From: Candidatus Auribacterota bacterium
GTDB taxonomy: Bacteria; Auribacterota; JAFGBW01
Assembly: GCA_016932965.1 (NCBI GenBank)
Contig: JAFGBW010000166.1
Span: 1-6,715 of the forward strand
Direction: 5' to 3'
Length of the DNA stretch: 6,715 nucleotides
In this document: positions 1 to 6,123 of the stretch, in pieces
Numbering within the stretch: the first letter of the stretch is position 1
How the letters are laid out: every line of letters starts with the position of its first letter
Notes under the pieces: generated by a model
Database searches by the model: none
Told to the model about the DNA's origin: nothing
The model's input: the letters and a program-made list of their open reading frames with translations, nothing else
Translations under genes and position numbers: made by a program

Positions 1-969
1 ACCATCACCCAATTTGGAAACCGTATCCTTGCTGCTGCTGGAAAAAGCACCAATATTGAATTGTTCACCCACAGGATCAAATTCGGAGGAAATGGTCCCA
101 TCATGGCGCATTCGCTTGCCAATCTGGGATTGGGAGTCAACTACATAGGCGCTCTCGGACATCCCGATATTCACGAAGCCTTTAAAGAGCTGAATCCTCT
201 CTGCCGCCTGACGACCCTGGATGAACCCGGTCATACTCAGGCGGTTGAATTTTCAGACGGAAAAATCATGTTCGGCAGATTAGCCATGACTCATTTGACA
301 TGGGAAAGGCTCCTGGAAAAAACAGGACAGGAAAAACTGCGCTCTTTTTTTGGAAACACGCCACTTTTGGGCATGGTAAACTGGACTCAAACTCCGTTCA
401 TGGAGGAAATATGGAATCATCTTCTGACTGATTTTCTGAAGACAACACCCTTTCCGCAGGGAAAACCCTATTTATTCATCGATCTGGCTGATCCGCAAAA
501 AAGAAACCGTAAAGACATTCTGGCAATGCTTGCGCAGCTCCGGGAATTTGAACAATATTACAGGGTCATTCTGGGACTGAACGAGAAGGAATCCTGTGAA
601 ATCATCAATGTTTTAAATGGTCCCGGTGAGGCGACAAACATGGAATCCATGCAGAAAAGGGCTGAATGGATCCGAAAAAGCTGGAATTTGACCTGCTGTG
701 TGATCCATCCGGTTGAATACGCTGTGTGTTCCTTTGAAAATAATACTTACTCCCAAAAAGGACCTTATTTACAAAATCCCATCATCACAACAGGAGCCGG
801 AGACCACTTCAACGCCGGTTTTTGTTTTGGTCTGATTACCGGTTGTTCCCCCCAGGAAAGTCTCATTCTCGGAACAGCTAACTCTGGCTATTATGTTCGT
901 CAGGCCCAATCCGCAACCTCTCCACAACTGGCACAGTTCATCAATGAGTGGCATCACAACAAACACTAA
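1..969 (+). CDS. PfkB-family carbohydrate kinase, 5' end cut off by the window
   Basis: The reading frame is open from the first base, so the true start lies upstream; the TTG near 61 is just an internal Leu codon. About 322 residues are visible. Near the visible N-terminus is a glycine-rich GGNGPIMAHSLANLG stretch, matching the ribokinase/PfkB substrate-binding region (GGN-x-x-N followed by A-x-x-LA-x-LG). Near the C-terminus is TTGAGDHFNAGF, the second PfkB signature; its GAGD (coded at 793-804) supplies the anion hole and the catalytic Asp. The family phosphorylates sugars or nucleosides with ATP in the cytosol. The substrate cannot be read from sequence. Oddities are Ile where the first motif usually has Asn, and His directly after GAGD where a small residue is usual. 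The histidine kinase gene follows closely on the same strand, so the two may be co-transcribed. The family call is firm; specificity is unknown. Confidence 0.87.
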   Translation, partial: TITQFGNRILAAAGKSTNIELFTHRIKFGGNGPIMAHSLANLGLGVNYIGALGHPDIHEAFKELNPLCRLTTLDEPGHTQAVEFSDGKIMFGRLAMTHLTWERLLEKTGQEKLRSFFGNTPLLGMVNWTQTPFMEEIWNHLLTDFLKTTPFPQGKPYLFIDLADPQKRNRKDILAMLAQLREFEQYYRVILGLNEKESCEIINVLNGPGEATNMESMQKRAEWIRKSWNLTCCVIHPVEYAVCSFENNTYSQKGPYLQNPIITTGAGDHFNAGFCFGLITGCSPQESLILGTANSGYYVRQAQSATSPQLAQFINEWHHNKH

Positions 970-984
970 AACACCCGGCATATT

Positions 985-990
985 GGAAGA
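985..990 (+). promoter_or_regulatory. Shine-Dalgarno-like site deciding the histidine kinase start
   Basis: GGAAGA lies four bases before the ATG at 995. The in-frame ATG at 944 has no purine-rich stretch in front of it, and both it and the still earlier ATG at 893 would overlap the kinase gene upstream. This favours 995 as the start. Confidence 0.5.
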
Positions 991-994
991 GCTG

Positions 995-1723
995 ATGGAA
1001 AGCCGATATTTTCTCCATTACTATCATCTCGGGAAAGTCTGTCACGAGCTTCTGCATGAAATAAAAAACAAACTCATTGCTCCATCCACCTTTATCCAAA
1101 CTTTTCACAAAAATGAAAAAAATGAAAAGTTCAGGACACACTTTGCGTCACTGGCAGCCAGCGAACTGGATATAATCCTCCACCGGATCAATCAGATGTT
1201 GAGTTATTCCAGGAGAGAAAACAAAACAGAAAAAACCCATGATTTCCGGCAGCCCTTTGAGCAGACCGTACGGGACAGCCTTGTCCTTCTGGACTGGGAA
1301 TTGAAAAAAAATAAAATTTCAGTGGAAACCGATATTCCCGAAGGAATTCTCTTTCCTTTAAAGAATCAACTGCTCAAAGACGTCGTGATCAATCTCCTGA
1401 TCAATGCCATTCATGCCCTGAAAAGTAAAAAATTCGGCACAAGACTGCTCAGAATCGTTATTTTTAGAAACGAAAAAGAAACGGGTTTCAGAATCATGGA
1501 CACGGGGATCGGAATGTCTCGGAAAGAGCTCTCCAAAATTTTTCTTCCTTTTTACACCACAAAGGAATCGGGATCCGGTATCGGCTTATGCGTTGTTAAA
1601 AAATACCTTGAGGAAAATAACGGTTCCATCCGTGTTTCCAGCAAAAAAAACATGGGGAGCTGTTTTGAAGTCTATTTTAAAAAAAAAGATTTCTTCAATG
1701 AAGACACACAGAGCCAGGAGTAA
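995..1723 (+). CDS. Soluble two-component sensor histidine kinase (HisKA-like + HATPase_c)
   Basis: The product is about 242 residues from the ATG at 995; an ATG at 944 would add 17. It has no membrane segment and no recognisable PAS, GAF or HAMP domain, so it is a cytosolic kinase core. The H-box is LLHEIKNKL with His21 as the likely autophosphorylated residue (His17 is a less likely alternative). ATP-binding elements follow in order: N-box NLLINAIHAL (about 133-142), G1 DTGIGM (169-174), F-box FLPFYTTK (183-190) and G2 GSGIGL (193-198). This is the GHKL fold typical of NtrB-like kinases. The usual Pro of the H-box HE-x-x-NPL is Lys here. No response regulator is adjacent, so it is an orphan within this window. 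It sits 25 bases after the sugar kinase and 33 before the membrane protein gene, on the same strand. The signal it senses is unknown; it may depend on a partner protein for input. Confidence 0.85.
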   Translation: MESRYFLHYYHLGKVCHELLHEIKNKLIAPSTFIQTFHKNEKNEKFRTHFASLAASELDIILHRINQMLSYSRRENKTEKTHDFRQPFEQTVRDSLVLLDWELKKNKISVETDIPEGILFPLKNQLLKDVVINLLINAIHALKSKKFGTRLLRIVIFRNEKETGFRIMDTGIGMSRKELSKIFLPFYTTKESGSGIGLCVVKKYLEENNGSIRVSSKKNMGSCFEVYFKKKDFFNEDTQSQE

Positions 1724-1756
1724 AAAACTGACTGTTTCCGTTCTTCACGATAAAAA

Positions 1757-3265
1757 ATGAGACCGGTATTTATCTATTCTCTTTTTGTTCTGATCGTATT
1801 CACGGTATATTATCCTTGTCTGAATTATGACTTTGTCTGGGATGACCATGACTACCTGGTGAACAATAAAAGCATTCTTGAAACTCCCAATCTGCTGTCT
1901 TATTTTACGGATGCCCAAACTTTCTCCCAATCACTGGACGCAAAAATATACCGCCCGATCAGAAATATCTGTTACTGGCTTGAATATCAATTCTGGGGAA
2001 TGAATTCATCTGGATTTCATTTTGACAGCCTTTTGATTCATAGTGTAAATTGCATTCTTTTATATGTCTTATGCCGACAATTGTTCAGTCATCTGCTTTT
2101 ATCTATTTTACTAGCTATTTTGTTCTGCGTACATCCTATAAACCCTGAAGTCGTATGCTGGATCAAATCACGGGATGACTTACTATGCTCCCTATTTGCA
2201 TTAACGTCGTTACTTTCGTATTTTAAATATGTTAAAAATAAAAACCTATTGTTATACATGATGTCTATTTCCTGCTTCGCCTTATGTCTTTTCTCCAAGG
2301 AAGCAGGTGCTGGATTGCTTTTTGTTTTTATCTATTTAATCCTGAAATCAGATCAGCTGGAATCAAAACAAAAAATAGGACAATCTCTTTGTTTAATTGT
2401 TGTTTCACTCCTGTATCTTTTCATGCGAACAGGCGCTTTGAATTCACTGAATCAAGGCAGATACATCGGCGGTACTTTCTGGAATACTCAACTGGGAATG
2501 GCAAAAATCTATCTTCAATACCTATCACAACTGCTCATTGGCTTGCCCCAACGGGTCAATTATATGGGGTATGATCCTTTTACCTGCGGCATCCCATGTC
2601 TGGTTCTCATGTGGATAGGGCTTTCTTTATCTTTCATCGGGCTATGGAGCAGATTTAAAACATCCCGTGTTTATCTTATTTTCCTTGTTTTTTCTTTTCT
2701 CCCTGTTTCCAATATCATGCCCATGATGCAATGGCAGGCAGATAGATTTCTTTATTTTCCCATGCTGTTTTACTTTCTGCTGACCGCCAGCCTGCTGAAA
2801 AATATTTTTTCGCAAAAGAAATATTTCAGGTTTATTCTGATATTTTTCTCGTTTTATCTCGGTTTTTTAACATGGTCAGCAGTCCAGCGCCATTCCATCT
2901 GGAAAAACAACAAAACCCTCGGCCTTTCCATGCTTGAATCCAATCCATACAGCTATCATGGTCTGGCACTTGTCCTGGAATACAATCAGAAACACAAAGA
3001 CTTTTCAGAAAACATCGCTCTGGGCAGTCAATTTCTCGAACGGTTTCCAAATGAAGAAATAATTTATCACTATCTGGCCTATGCCTATATCAATACCAAA
3101 GAGTATGAAAAGGCAAAACGGGTCACAGAAAAAGGATTAAAATGGTTTCCTGATTCAACATTGCTGAAAAGATTCCATGCTTTTCTGGTGAATCAGGAAA
3201 AGCGTTTCCTGGGATCGACTCCCTTGAATTCTTCCGATAGTTCTTTAAACAGCTTGAGTCCCTGA
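1757..3265 (+). CDS. TMTC/DUF1736-like polytopic GT-C glycosyltransferase-type protein with C-terminal TPRs
   Basis: The product has 502 residues with a hydrophobic N-terminal segment (about 4-22) followed by FVWDDHDYL. Asp29-Asp30 lie in the predicted first extracytoplasmic loop, where GT-C enzymes carry their acidic catalytic motif. Further family-like landmarks are YRPIRN (65-70), HFDSLLIHSVN (88-98), CVHPINPEVV (124-133), KSRDDLL (137-143) and FSKEAG (179-184), then several more hydrophobic segments to about residue 375. Residues about 395-475 resemble one or two TPR repeats, with LAYAYINTKEYEKA as the clearest. Related proteins (TMTC, DUF1736, PMT-like) transfer sugars from lipid-linked donors to proteins, so protein O-glycosylation at the inner membrane is plausible but inferred. 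An in-frame stop at 1751 fixes the start at 1757 or later; no good ribosome site is visible. The last 23 or so residues are Ser/Leu-rich and are read across the antisense dnaJ 3' end. Part of the gene (about 2040-2300) is unusually rich in TTA/CTA leucine codons. Confidence 0.8.
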   Translation: MRPVFIYSLFVLIVFTVYYPCLNYDFVWDDHDYLVNNKSILETPNLLSYFTDAQTFSQSLDAKIYRPIRNICYWLEYQFWGMNSSGFHFDSLLIHSVNCILLYVLCRQLFSHLLLSILLAILFCVHPINPEVVCWIKSRDDLLCSLFALTSLLSYFKYVKNKNLLLYMMSISCFALCLFSKEAGAGLLFVFIYLILKSDQLESKQKIGQSLCLIVVSLLYLFMRTGALNSLNQGRYIGGTFWNTQLGMAKIYLQYLSQLLIGLPQRVNYMGYDPFTCGIPCLVLMWIGLSLSFIGLWSRFKTSRVYLIFLVFSFLPVSNIMPMMQWQADRFLYFPMLFYFLLTASLLKNIFSQKKYFRFILIFFSFYLGFLTWSAVQRHSIWKNNKTLGLSMLESNPYSYHGLALVLEYNQKHKDFSENIALGSQFLERFPNEEIIYHYLAYAYINTKEYEKAKRVTEKGLKWFPDSTLLKRFHAFLVNQEKRFLGSTPLNSSDSSLNSLSP

Positions 3266-4203
3266 GGAGACAGGTTTTCAGGATTGACAATTTTGACCCT
3301 GGCAAACAGATCCGCATTCTGATCGCTGTTTTTCACAGGCAATCCCTTTCCCCTTAACCTGAAACGGGCGCCTTCCTGAGTACGGGCTGGAACACTCAAA
3401 GTTGCCTTGCCGTCAAGCGTGGGAATAGTGACCCTGGCACCCAGCGCCGCTTCCCAGGGAAACAGGGGCAATTCCATTTCCAGATCATACCCTGCAGGCT
3501 TGAAAACCGGATGAGGGGCCAGATGAACTCTCAAATACAAATCTCCTGATTTTCCCCAATGCCCCTTCACTCCCTGGCCTGCAAGACGGATCAACGAACC
3601 TTCCGCTGTTCCCCTGGGTATTTTTACCTCATAGGTTTTCTCCGTGATGCTTCCGGACCGTTGATTCTCAGTCCTTATCCTGATTTTTTTCACTGCTCCC
3701 TGATAGGCCTCTTCCAAGGTAATAGTGATGGATGCTTCCGTATTCTCAGGCCGGATAAAAGACAATTCGTCATCTGACTCATCCCCAGAAAAAGAGTATT
3801 TTGATCTTTTTCTGCTTCTGGAGCCTGTCATTCCCTGTCCGAAGAACATCTCAAAAAAATCGCTGAATCCTCCGCCGCCCATCTCTCCGAACTGAAAACC
3901 GCTGAAATCGCCGTCCCCTCTTTTAAAATCAAAATGGATATTTTCCCATCCGGGCGGGGGCTGAAAATCCTGGCCGTTCTGCCAATTACTCCCCAACTGG
4001 TCATATTTTTTCCTCTTTTCAGGGTCCCCGAGGACTTCATAGGCTTCGTTGATCTCCTTGAATTTAGCCTCTGACTGGGGGCTCTTGTTGACATCAGGGT
4101 GATATTTTCTTGCCAGTTTCCTGTATGTTTTTTTTACATCATCCAGACTGGAATCCCTTGAAACGCCCAGGATTTCATAATAATCCTTGAATTTGACACT
4201 CAT
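3193..4203 (-). CDS. DnaJ-class co-chaperone, CbpA-like (type B, no zinc finger)
   Basis: The product has 336 residues when started at the ATG at 4203. The J domain occupies about 5-70 with the invariant HPD at 35-37, which stimulates DnaK ATPase. A Gly/Phe-rich linker (about 75-125) contains GEMGGGGFSDFFEMFFGQG. The C-terminal substrate-binding beta domains follow: ITITLEEAYQGAVKKI, then VKIPRGTAEGSLIRLAGQG, and later LSVPARTQEGARFRLRGKGLP. The four CXXCXGXG zinc repeats of DnaJ proper are absent, which places it with CbpA. The end, FKGVDPRKRFS, resembles the FDPRK end of CbpA, so the C-terminus looks complete. The ATG at 4212 is rejected because the ribosome site AAGGAG directly abuts it. 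No dnaK, grpE or cbpM is nearby. Its 3' end overlaps the convergent membrane-protein gene by 73 bp. It likely assists DnaK in the cytosol, as known for this family. Confidence 0.93.
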   Translation of the reverse strand: MSVKFKDYYEILGVSRDSSLDDVKKTYRKLARKYHPDVNKSPQSEAKFKEINEAYEVLGDPEKRKKYDQLGSNWQNGQDFQPPPGWENIHFDFKRGDGDFSGFQFGEMGGGGFSDFFEMFFGQGMTGSRSRKRSKYSFSGDESDDELSFIRPENTEASITITLEEAYQGAVKKIRIRTENQRSGSITEKTYEVKIPRGTAEGSLIRLAGQGVKGHWGKSGDLYLRVHLAPHPVFKPAGYDLEMELPLFPWEAALGARVTIPTLDGKATLSVPARTQEGARFRLRGKGLPVKNSDQNADLFARVKIVNPENLSPQGLKLFKELSEEFKGVDPRKRFS

Positions 4204-4212
4204 ATCAACCAT

Positions 4213-4218
4213 CTCCTT
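4213..4218 (-). promoter_or_regulatory. Ribosome binding site deciding the dnaJ-like start
   Basis: On the minus strand this reads AAGGAG. It directly touches the ATG at 4212 (spacer 0) but lies nine bases before the ATG at 4203, a normal distance. The protein therefore most likely begins MSVKFKDYYEILG, as CbpA proteins do. Confidence 0.75.
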
Positions 4219-4285
4219 ATCAGCACCATCCCTTGAATGGAGCGGATCAATTTATTTACAAAAAATAAGAATTTTGTTTGCTTTA

Positions 4286-4313
4286 ATATTAAAATATGAA
4301 TAAATATTCTCAA
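4286..4313 (-). promoter_or_regulatory. Candidate sigma70-type promoter for the dnaJ-like gene
   Basis: On the minus strand, TTGAGA (4313-4308, five of six matches to the -35 consensus) is followed after 16 bases by TAATAT (4291-4286, four of six matches to the -10). This would leave an untranslated leader of roughly 75 bases. The region is very AT-rich, so chance matches are likely. No heat-shock (sigma32) or CIRCE-like element is seen. Confidence 0.35.
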
Positions 4314-4360
4314 TATTTCTCAAAAAAATCAAAATGTTTTCAAACAATAAACCTCAAACA

Positions 4361-4367
4361 AAGGGAG
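4361..4367 (+). promoter_or_regulatory. Ribosome binding site deciding the prepilin start
   Basis: AAGGGAG lies 11 bases before the ATG at 4379. An upstream in-frame ATG at 4334 has no such site and would add 15 polar residues before the Lys/Arg leader, which would be an unusually long prepilin leader. Confidence 0.65.
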
Positions 4368-4378
4368 ATAGAAACAAC

Positions 4379-5116
4379 ATGAAAAAAAGAAAAATCCGAA
4401 TGTTGGCGTTCACCCTGATTGAACTTCTGGTCGTGATGGCCATCGTTGCCATTCTGGCAGCCATGATCATTCCAAAAGTCGGTTCAGCCAAAGGCAAGGC
4501 TTTTCAGACAAACTGTTCCAGCAATGTTAAAAATATTGTCAAAGCCATGCTGCTTTATGTTCAGGATTATCCTGAAGCCACCTGCCCCGGAGCTTCAACA
4601 ACAGGGGCGCTTCCTGCGACCGATACTATGTATTTAAGGGGGGTATTTGGAGCCATGTATTACACTCCTGACGGAGATAAAGCCGGAGGAATATCCGCTC
4701 TGGATATGTATGTATGTCCCGGACTCAAAAGTTCAACCCATGCAGGCCCTACACCAAACCAGGGTGCTGCTGCAACCGTATGGCATTTACCCTTACACAC
4801 GAGTACTTCTGAATCACCGACTAAAAATATTGATTATGTGCTTTTTGGCGATCTTCCGAATTTAAGGACAAGCCCGGACAGTAATGCTCTCATAACGGAA
4901 AAAACCAAGAACCATGGAGATGGAAGAAATGTCGGTTTTGTCGGAGGCTATGTCAAACTATTAACAGATGATGATTTATCATCGAATTCAAGCATGTATA
5001 AAAATACTGATAGTGCCGGCAAATTATATACCTCTTCTCTTACAACTCAATTCTCAGGCCAATTTGTCACTGAGAGTAAAAAGAATGCAACCTGGACCAA
5101 TGGTACTATCAATTAA
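4379..5116 (+). CDS. Prepilin-like protein (type II secretion / type IV pilus pseudopilin family) with H-X9-DG-like motif
   Basis: The product has 245 residues. A basic leader MKKRKIRMLA is followed by FTLIELLVVMAIVAILAAMIIP, the class III prepilin signal and N-terminal helix. Cleavage by prepilin peptidase would fall between Ala10 and Phe11, leaving Phe1, which is then N-methylated, and the conserved Glu5 (Glu15 of the precursor). The usual Gly at -1 is Ala. The body is Ser/Thr/Gly-rich with cysteines near NCSSN, TCPG and YVCPG. Near the end is HGDGRNVGFVGGYVK, matching the H-X9-DG segment of a large family of GspG-like or DUF1559-like proteins, here with the Asp replaced by Gly (His179, Gly189-Gly190). 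It has its own ribosome site and a strong terminator just downstream, so it is probably monocistronic. No secretion or pilus genes are adjacent, so the system it serves cannot be told. It would be membrane-anchored until assembled into a filament. Confidence 0.87.
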   Translation: MKKRKIRMLAFTLIELLVVMAIVAILAAMIIPKVGSAKGKAFQTNCSSNVKNIVKAMLLYVQDYPEATCPGASTTGALPATDTMYLRGVFGAMYYTPDGDKAGGISALDMYVCPGLKSSTHAGPTPNQGAAATVWHLPLHTSTSESPTKNIDYVLFGDLPNLRTSPDSNALITEKTKNHGDGRNVGFVGGYVKLLTDDDLSSNSSMYKNTDSAGKLYTSSLTTQFSGQFVTESKKNATWTNGTIN

Positions 5117-5134
5117 TCATAAATAATATTTTTT

Positions 5135-5169
5135 ACCCTCACTTCTTTATTTGAAGTGAGGGTTTTTTT
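5135..5169 (+). terminator. Rho-independent terminator after the prepilin gene
   Basis: CCCTCACTTC (5136-5145) and GAAGTGAGGG (5153-5162) form a perfect 10-bp stem, extended by one A-T pair (5135/5163), with a TTTATTT loop and a run of seven T (5163-5169). It begins 18 bases after the prepilin stop. The upstream flank lacks the A-run needed for efficient function on the minus strand. Confidence 0.93.
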
Positions 5170-5239
5170 ATGTCCAAGGAGATACCAGATTTCGAATTTC
5201 ACATTTCAGATAAATCCTCATAACAGCATTTAAGCAGCA

Positions 5240-5881
5240 ATGGTACAGCATCCAACTGAACTCATCGCCATCAGGCACGTTGAAACCGTATGGAACCAGG
5301 AAGCCCGGCTCCAGGGTCATTCGGACAGTCCTATTACCTCCACCGGCCGGAAGCAGATAGAAGCGATTGCCGAACGACTTTCAAAAGAACCCTTTTCAGC
5401 GCTTTATTCCAGCGATCTCAAGAGGTCTTTTGAGACAGCGACCGGCGTTTCAAAACGAACGGGTCATGAAGTCCATATTGATCCGCGACTCAGGGAACGG
5501 AATTTTGGAATATTTGAAGGATACACCAAAGCTGAAATCCTGCAAAAATTTCCCCAGGATCATGCTCAATTCGAAACCGGAAATCCTGAATACATGGTTC
5601 CTGAGGGAGAAAGCAGGAAACAACGGTACGACCGTATCATTCAATGTGCCAATGAAATCATCCAGAAGCACGCAGGAGAAAGAATTGTCATCATTTCCCA
5701 CGGGGGAGTTCTGACTGATTTTCTGCGCTGTGCTCTGGACATTCCGTTTTCATCACACCCGAAATTCAAGCTGTTGAATGCCGCCATCAACCGTTTTTTC
5801 GTTCAAAACAGAATCTGGAAGCTCTCAGTCTGGGGAGATACCGAACACCTGAAAAATATCGGAACCATTGATCACTGGTGA
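5240..5881 (+). CDS. Histidine phosphatase family protein (phosphoglycerate mutase-like)
   Basis: The product has 213 residues, a usual length for small dPGM-like or CobC-like phosphatases. The N-terminal motif is IRHVETVWN, with Arg12 and His13 (the phospho-accepting His), followed by LQGHSDSPITSTGRKQ. Other active-site residues are visible: Arg62 in SSDLKRSFETA, Glu86 in LRERNFGIFEG and His154 in ISHGG. All catalytic positions are kept, so activity is expected, but the RHG signature reads RHV (Val14). The family includes phosphoglycerate mutases, adenosylcobalamin/alpha-ribazole phosphatases and broad phosphatases; the substrate cannot be assigned. An in-frame stop at 5231 makes the ATG at 5240 the earliest start, although no good ribosome site precedes it. 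It lies after the prepilin terminator and so needs its own promoter, which I could not identify. Confidence 0.88.
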   Translation: MVQHPTELIAIRHVETVWNQEARLQGHSDSPITSTGRKQIEAIAERLSKEPFSALYSSDLKRSFETATGVSKRTGHEVHIDPRLRERNFGIFEGYTKAEILQKFPQDHAQFETGNPEYMVPEGESRKQRYDRIIQCANEIIQKHAGERIVIISHGGVLTDFLRCALDIPFSSHPKFKLLNAAINRFFVQNRIWKLSVWGDTEHLKNIGTIDHW

Positions 5882-5997
5882 TAACAAAGAGTCAAACTTG
5901 AGCTTTACCTCTTTTAATTATTTTATTTTTATTTTAATTGTGCTATTTTTTATTATCACCATGTGTTATCTCACATGTTTTACATCAGGATATTTTC

Positions 5998-6032
5998 CGC
6001 TTTCATGGGAACAAACTGTTCCCATGAAAGCG
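5998..6032. repeat. Perfect 16-bp inverted repeat (hairpin 1)
   Basis: CGCTTTCATGGGAACA (5998-6013) is followed by the loop AAC and its exact reverse complement (6017-6032). There is no T-run directly after it, so it is not a standard terminator; six T occur about ten bases further on (6042-6047). It could be a repetitive extragenic palindrome, a protein-binding site or an RNA hairpin ending the phosphatase transcript. Confidence 0.85.
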
Positions 6033-6044
6033 CCAATAAAATTT

Positions 6045-6110
6045 TTTGAAAAGGGTGCGGGAAAATCTTTTTTTAAAAAGATTTTCCCGCGTATTCTCAC
6101 CCTTCTCAAA
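6045..6110. repeat. Long nested hairpin (hairpin 2), 16-bp perfect core with flanking arms
   Basis: The core stem GCGGGAAAATCTTTTT (6057-6072) pairs with 6075-6090 across a two-base loop. Outside it, AAGGGT (6051-6056) pairs with ACCCTT (6099-6104), leaving an eight-base bulge on the right side (6091-6098). Further out, TTTGA (6045-6049) pairs with TCAAA (6106-6110) across a one-base mismatch. The arms end about a dozen bases before the HDOD start codon and just before its ribosome site. The shape suggests a dispersed palindromic element or a leader RNA structure; copy number elsewhere is unknown. Confidence 0.85.
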
Positions 6111-6114
6111 CAAA

Positions 6115-6119
6115 AAGGA
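6115..6119 (+). promoter_or_regulatory. Ribosome binding site of the HDOD gene
   Basis: AAGGA lies four bases before the ATG at 6124 and immediately after the long hairpin. If the hairpin forms in RNA it would leave this site single-stranded but very close to the stem. Confidence 0.6.
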
Positions 6120-6123
6120 AAAC

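Larger units (their letters stand above)
4204..4378. other. AT-rich divergent intergenic region with two short palindromes
   Basis: This spacer separates the divergent dnaJ-like and prepilin genes and should hold promoters for both. It contains a perfect 12-bp palindrome TTTAATATTAAA (4282-4293) and an inverted repeat AAATATT-CTC-AATATTT (4302-4318). On the + strand the best promoter-like pair is weak: TTGCTT (4278-4283), 17 bases, TAAATA (4301-4306). The palindromes overlap the candidate dnaJ -10 and -35 and could be operators, but AT-rich DNA gives such symmetry by chance. Confidence 0.4.
5882..6123. other. AT-rich intergenic region before the HDOD gene
   Basis: The first part (about 5905-5990) is strongly AT-rich, with T-runs and a small CATGTG-N6-CACATG inverted repeat (5960-5977). 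The second part carries two long hairpins listed separately. A weak promoter-like pair TTGAGC (5898-5903), 17 bases, TTTTAT (5921-5926) is present. A frame from a TTG at 5868 to 6131 is open and its first half would be hydrophobic, but I do not consider it a gene. Confidence 0.6.

Noticed and set aside
2284-2574. Plus-strand open frame of 96 codons in another frame
   Set aside because: It lies entirely inside the TMTC-like gene, whose frame carries the family motifs.
4231-4240. CCTTGAATGG as part of a sigma32 heat-shock promoter near dnaJ
   Set aside because: The CTTGAA is on the strand pointing away from dnaJ and no matching -10 is found at the needed distance.
5170-5223. 17-codon frame beginning just after the terminator, with AAGGAG at 5176-5181
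   Set aside because: The purine-rich site lies inside the frame rather than before it, no start codon follows it at a useful distance, and the peptide has no recognisable feature.
6008-6022. GAAC-N5-GTTC inside hairpin 1 as a LexA-type SOS box
   Set aside because: The known GAAC/GTTC box has a four-base spacer and different inner bases; the symmetry is explained by the longer 16-bp palindrome.
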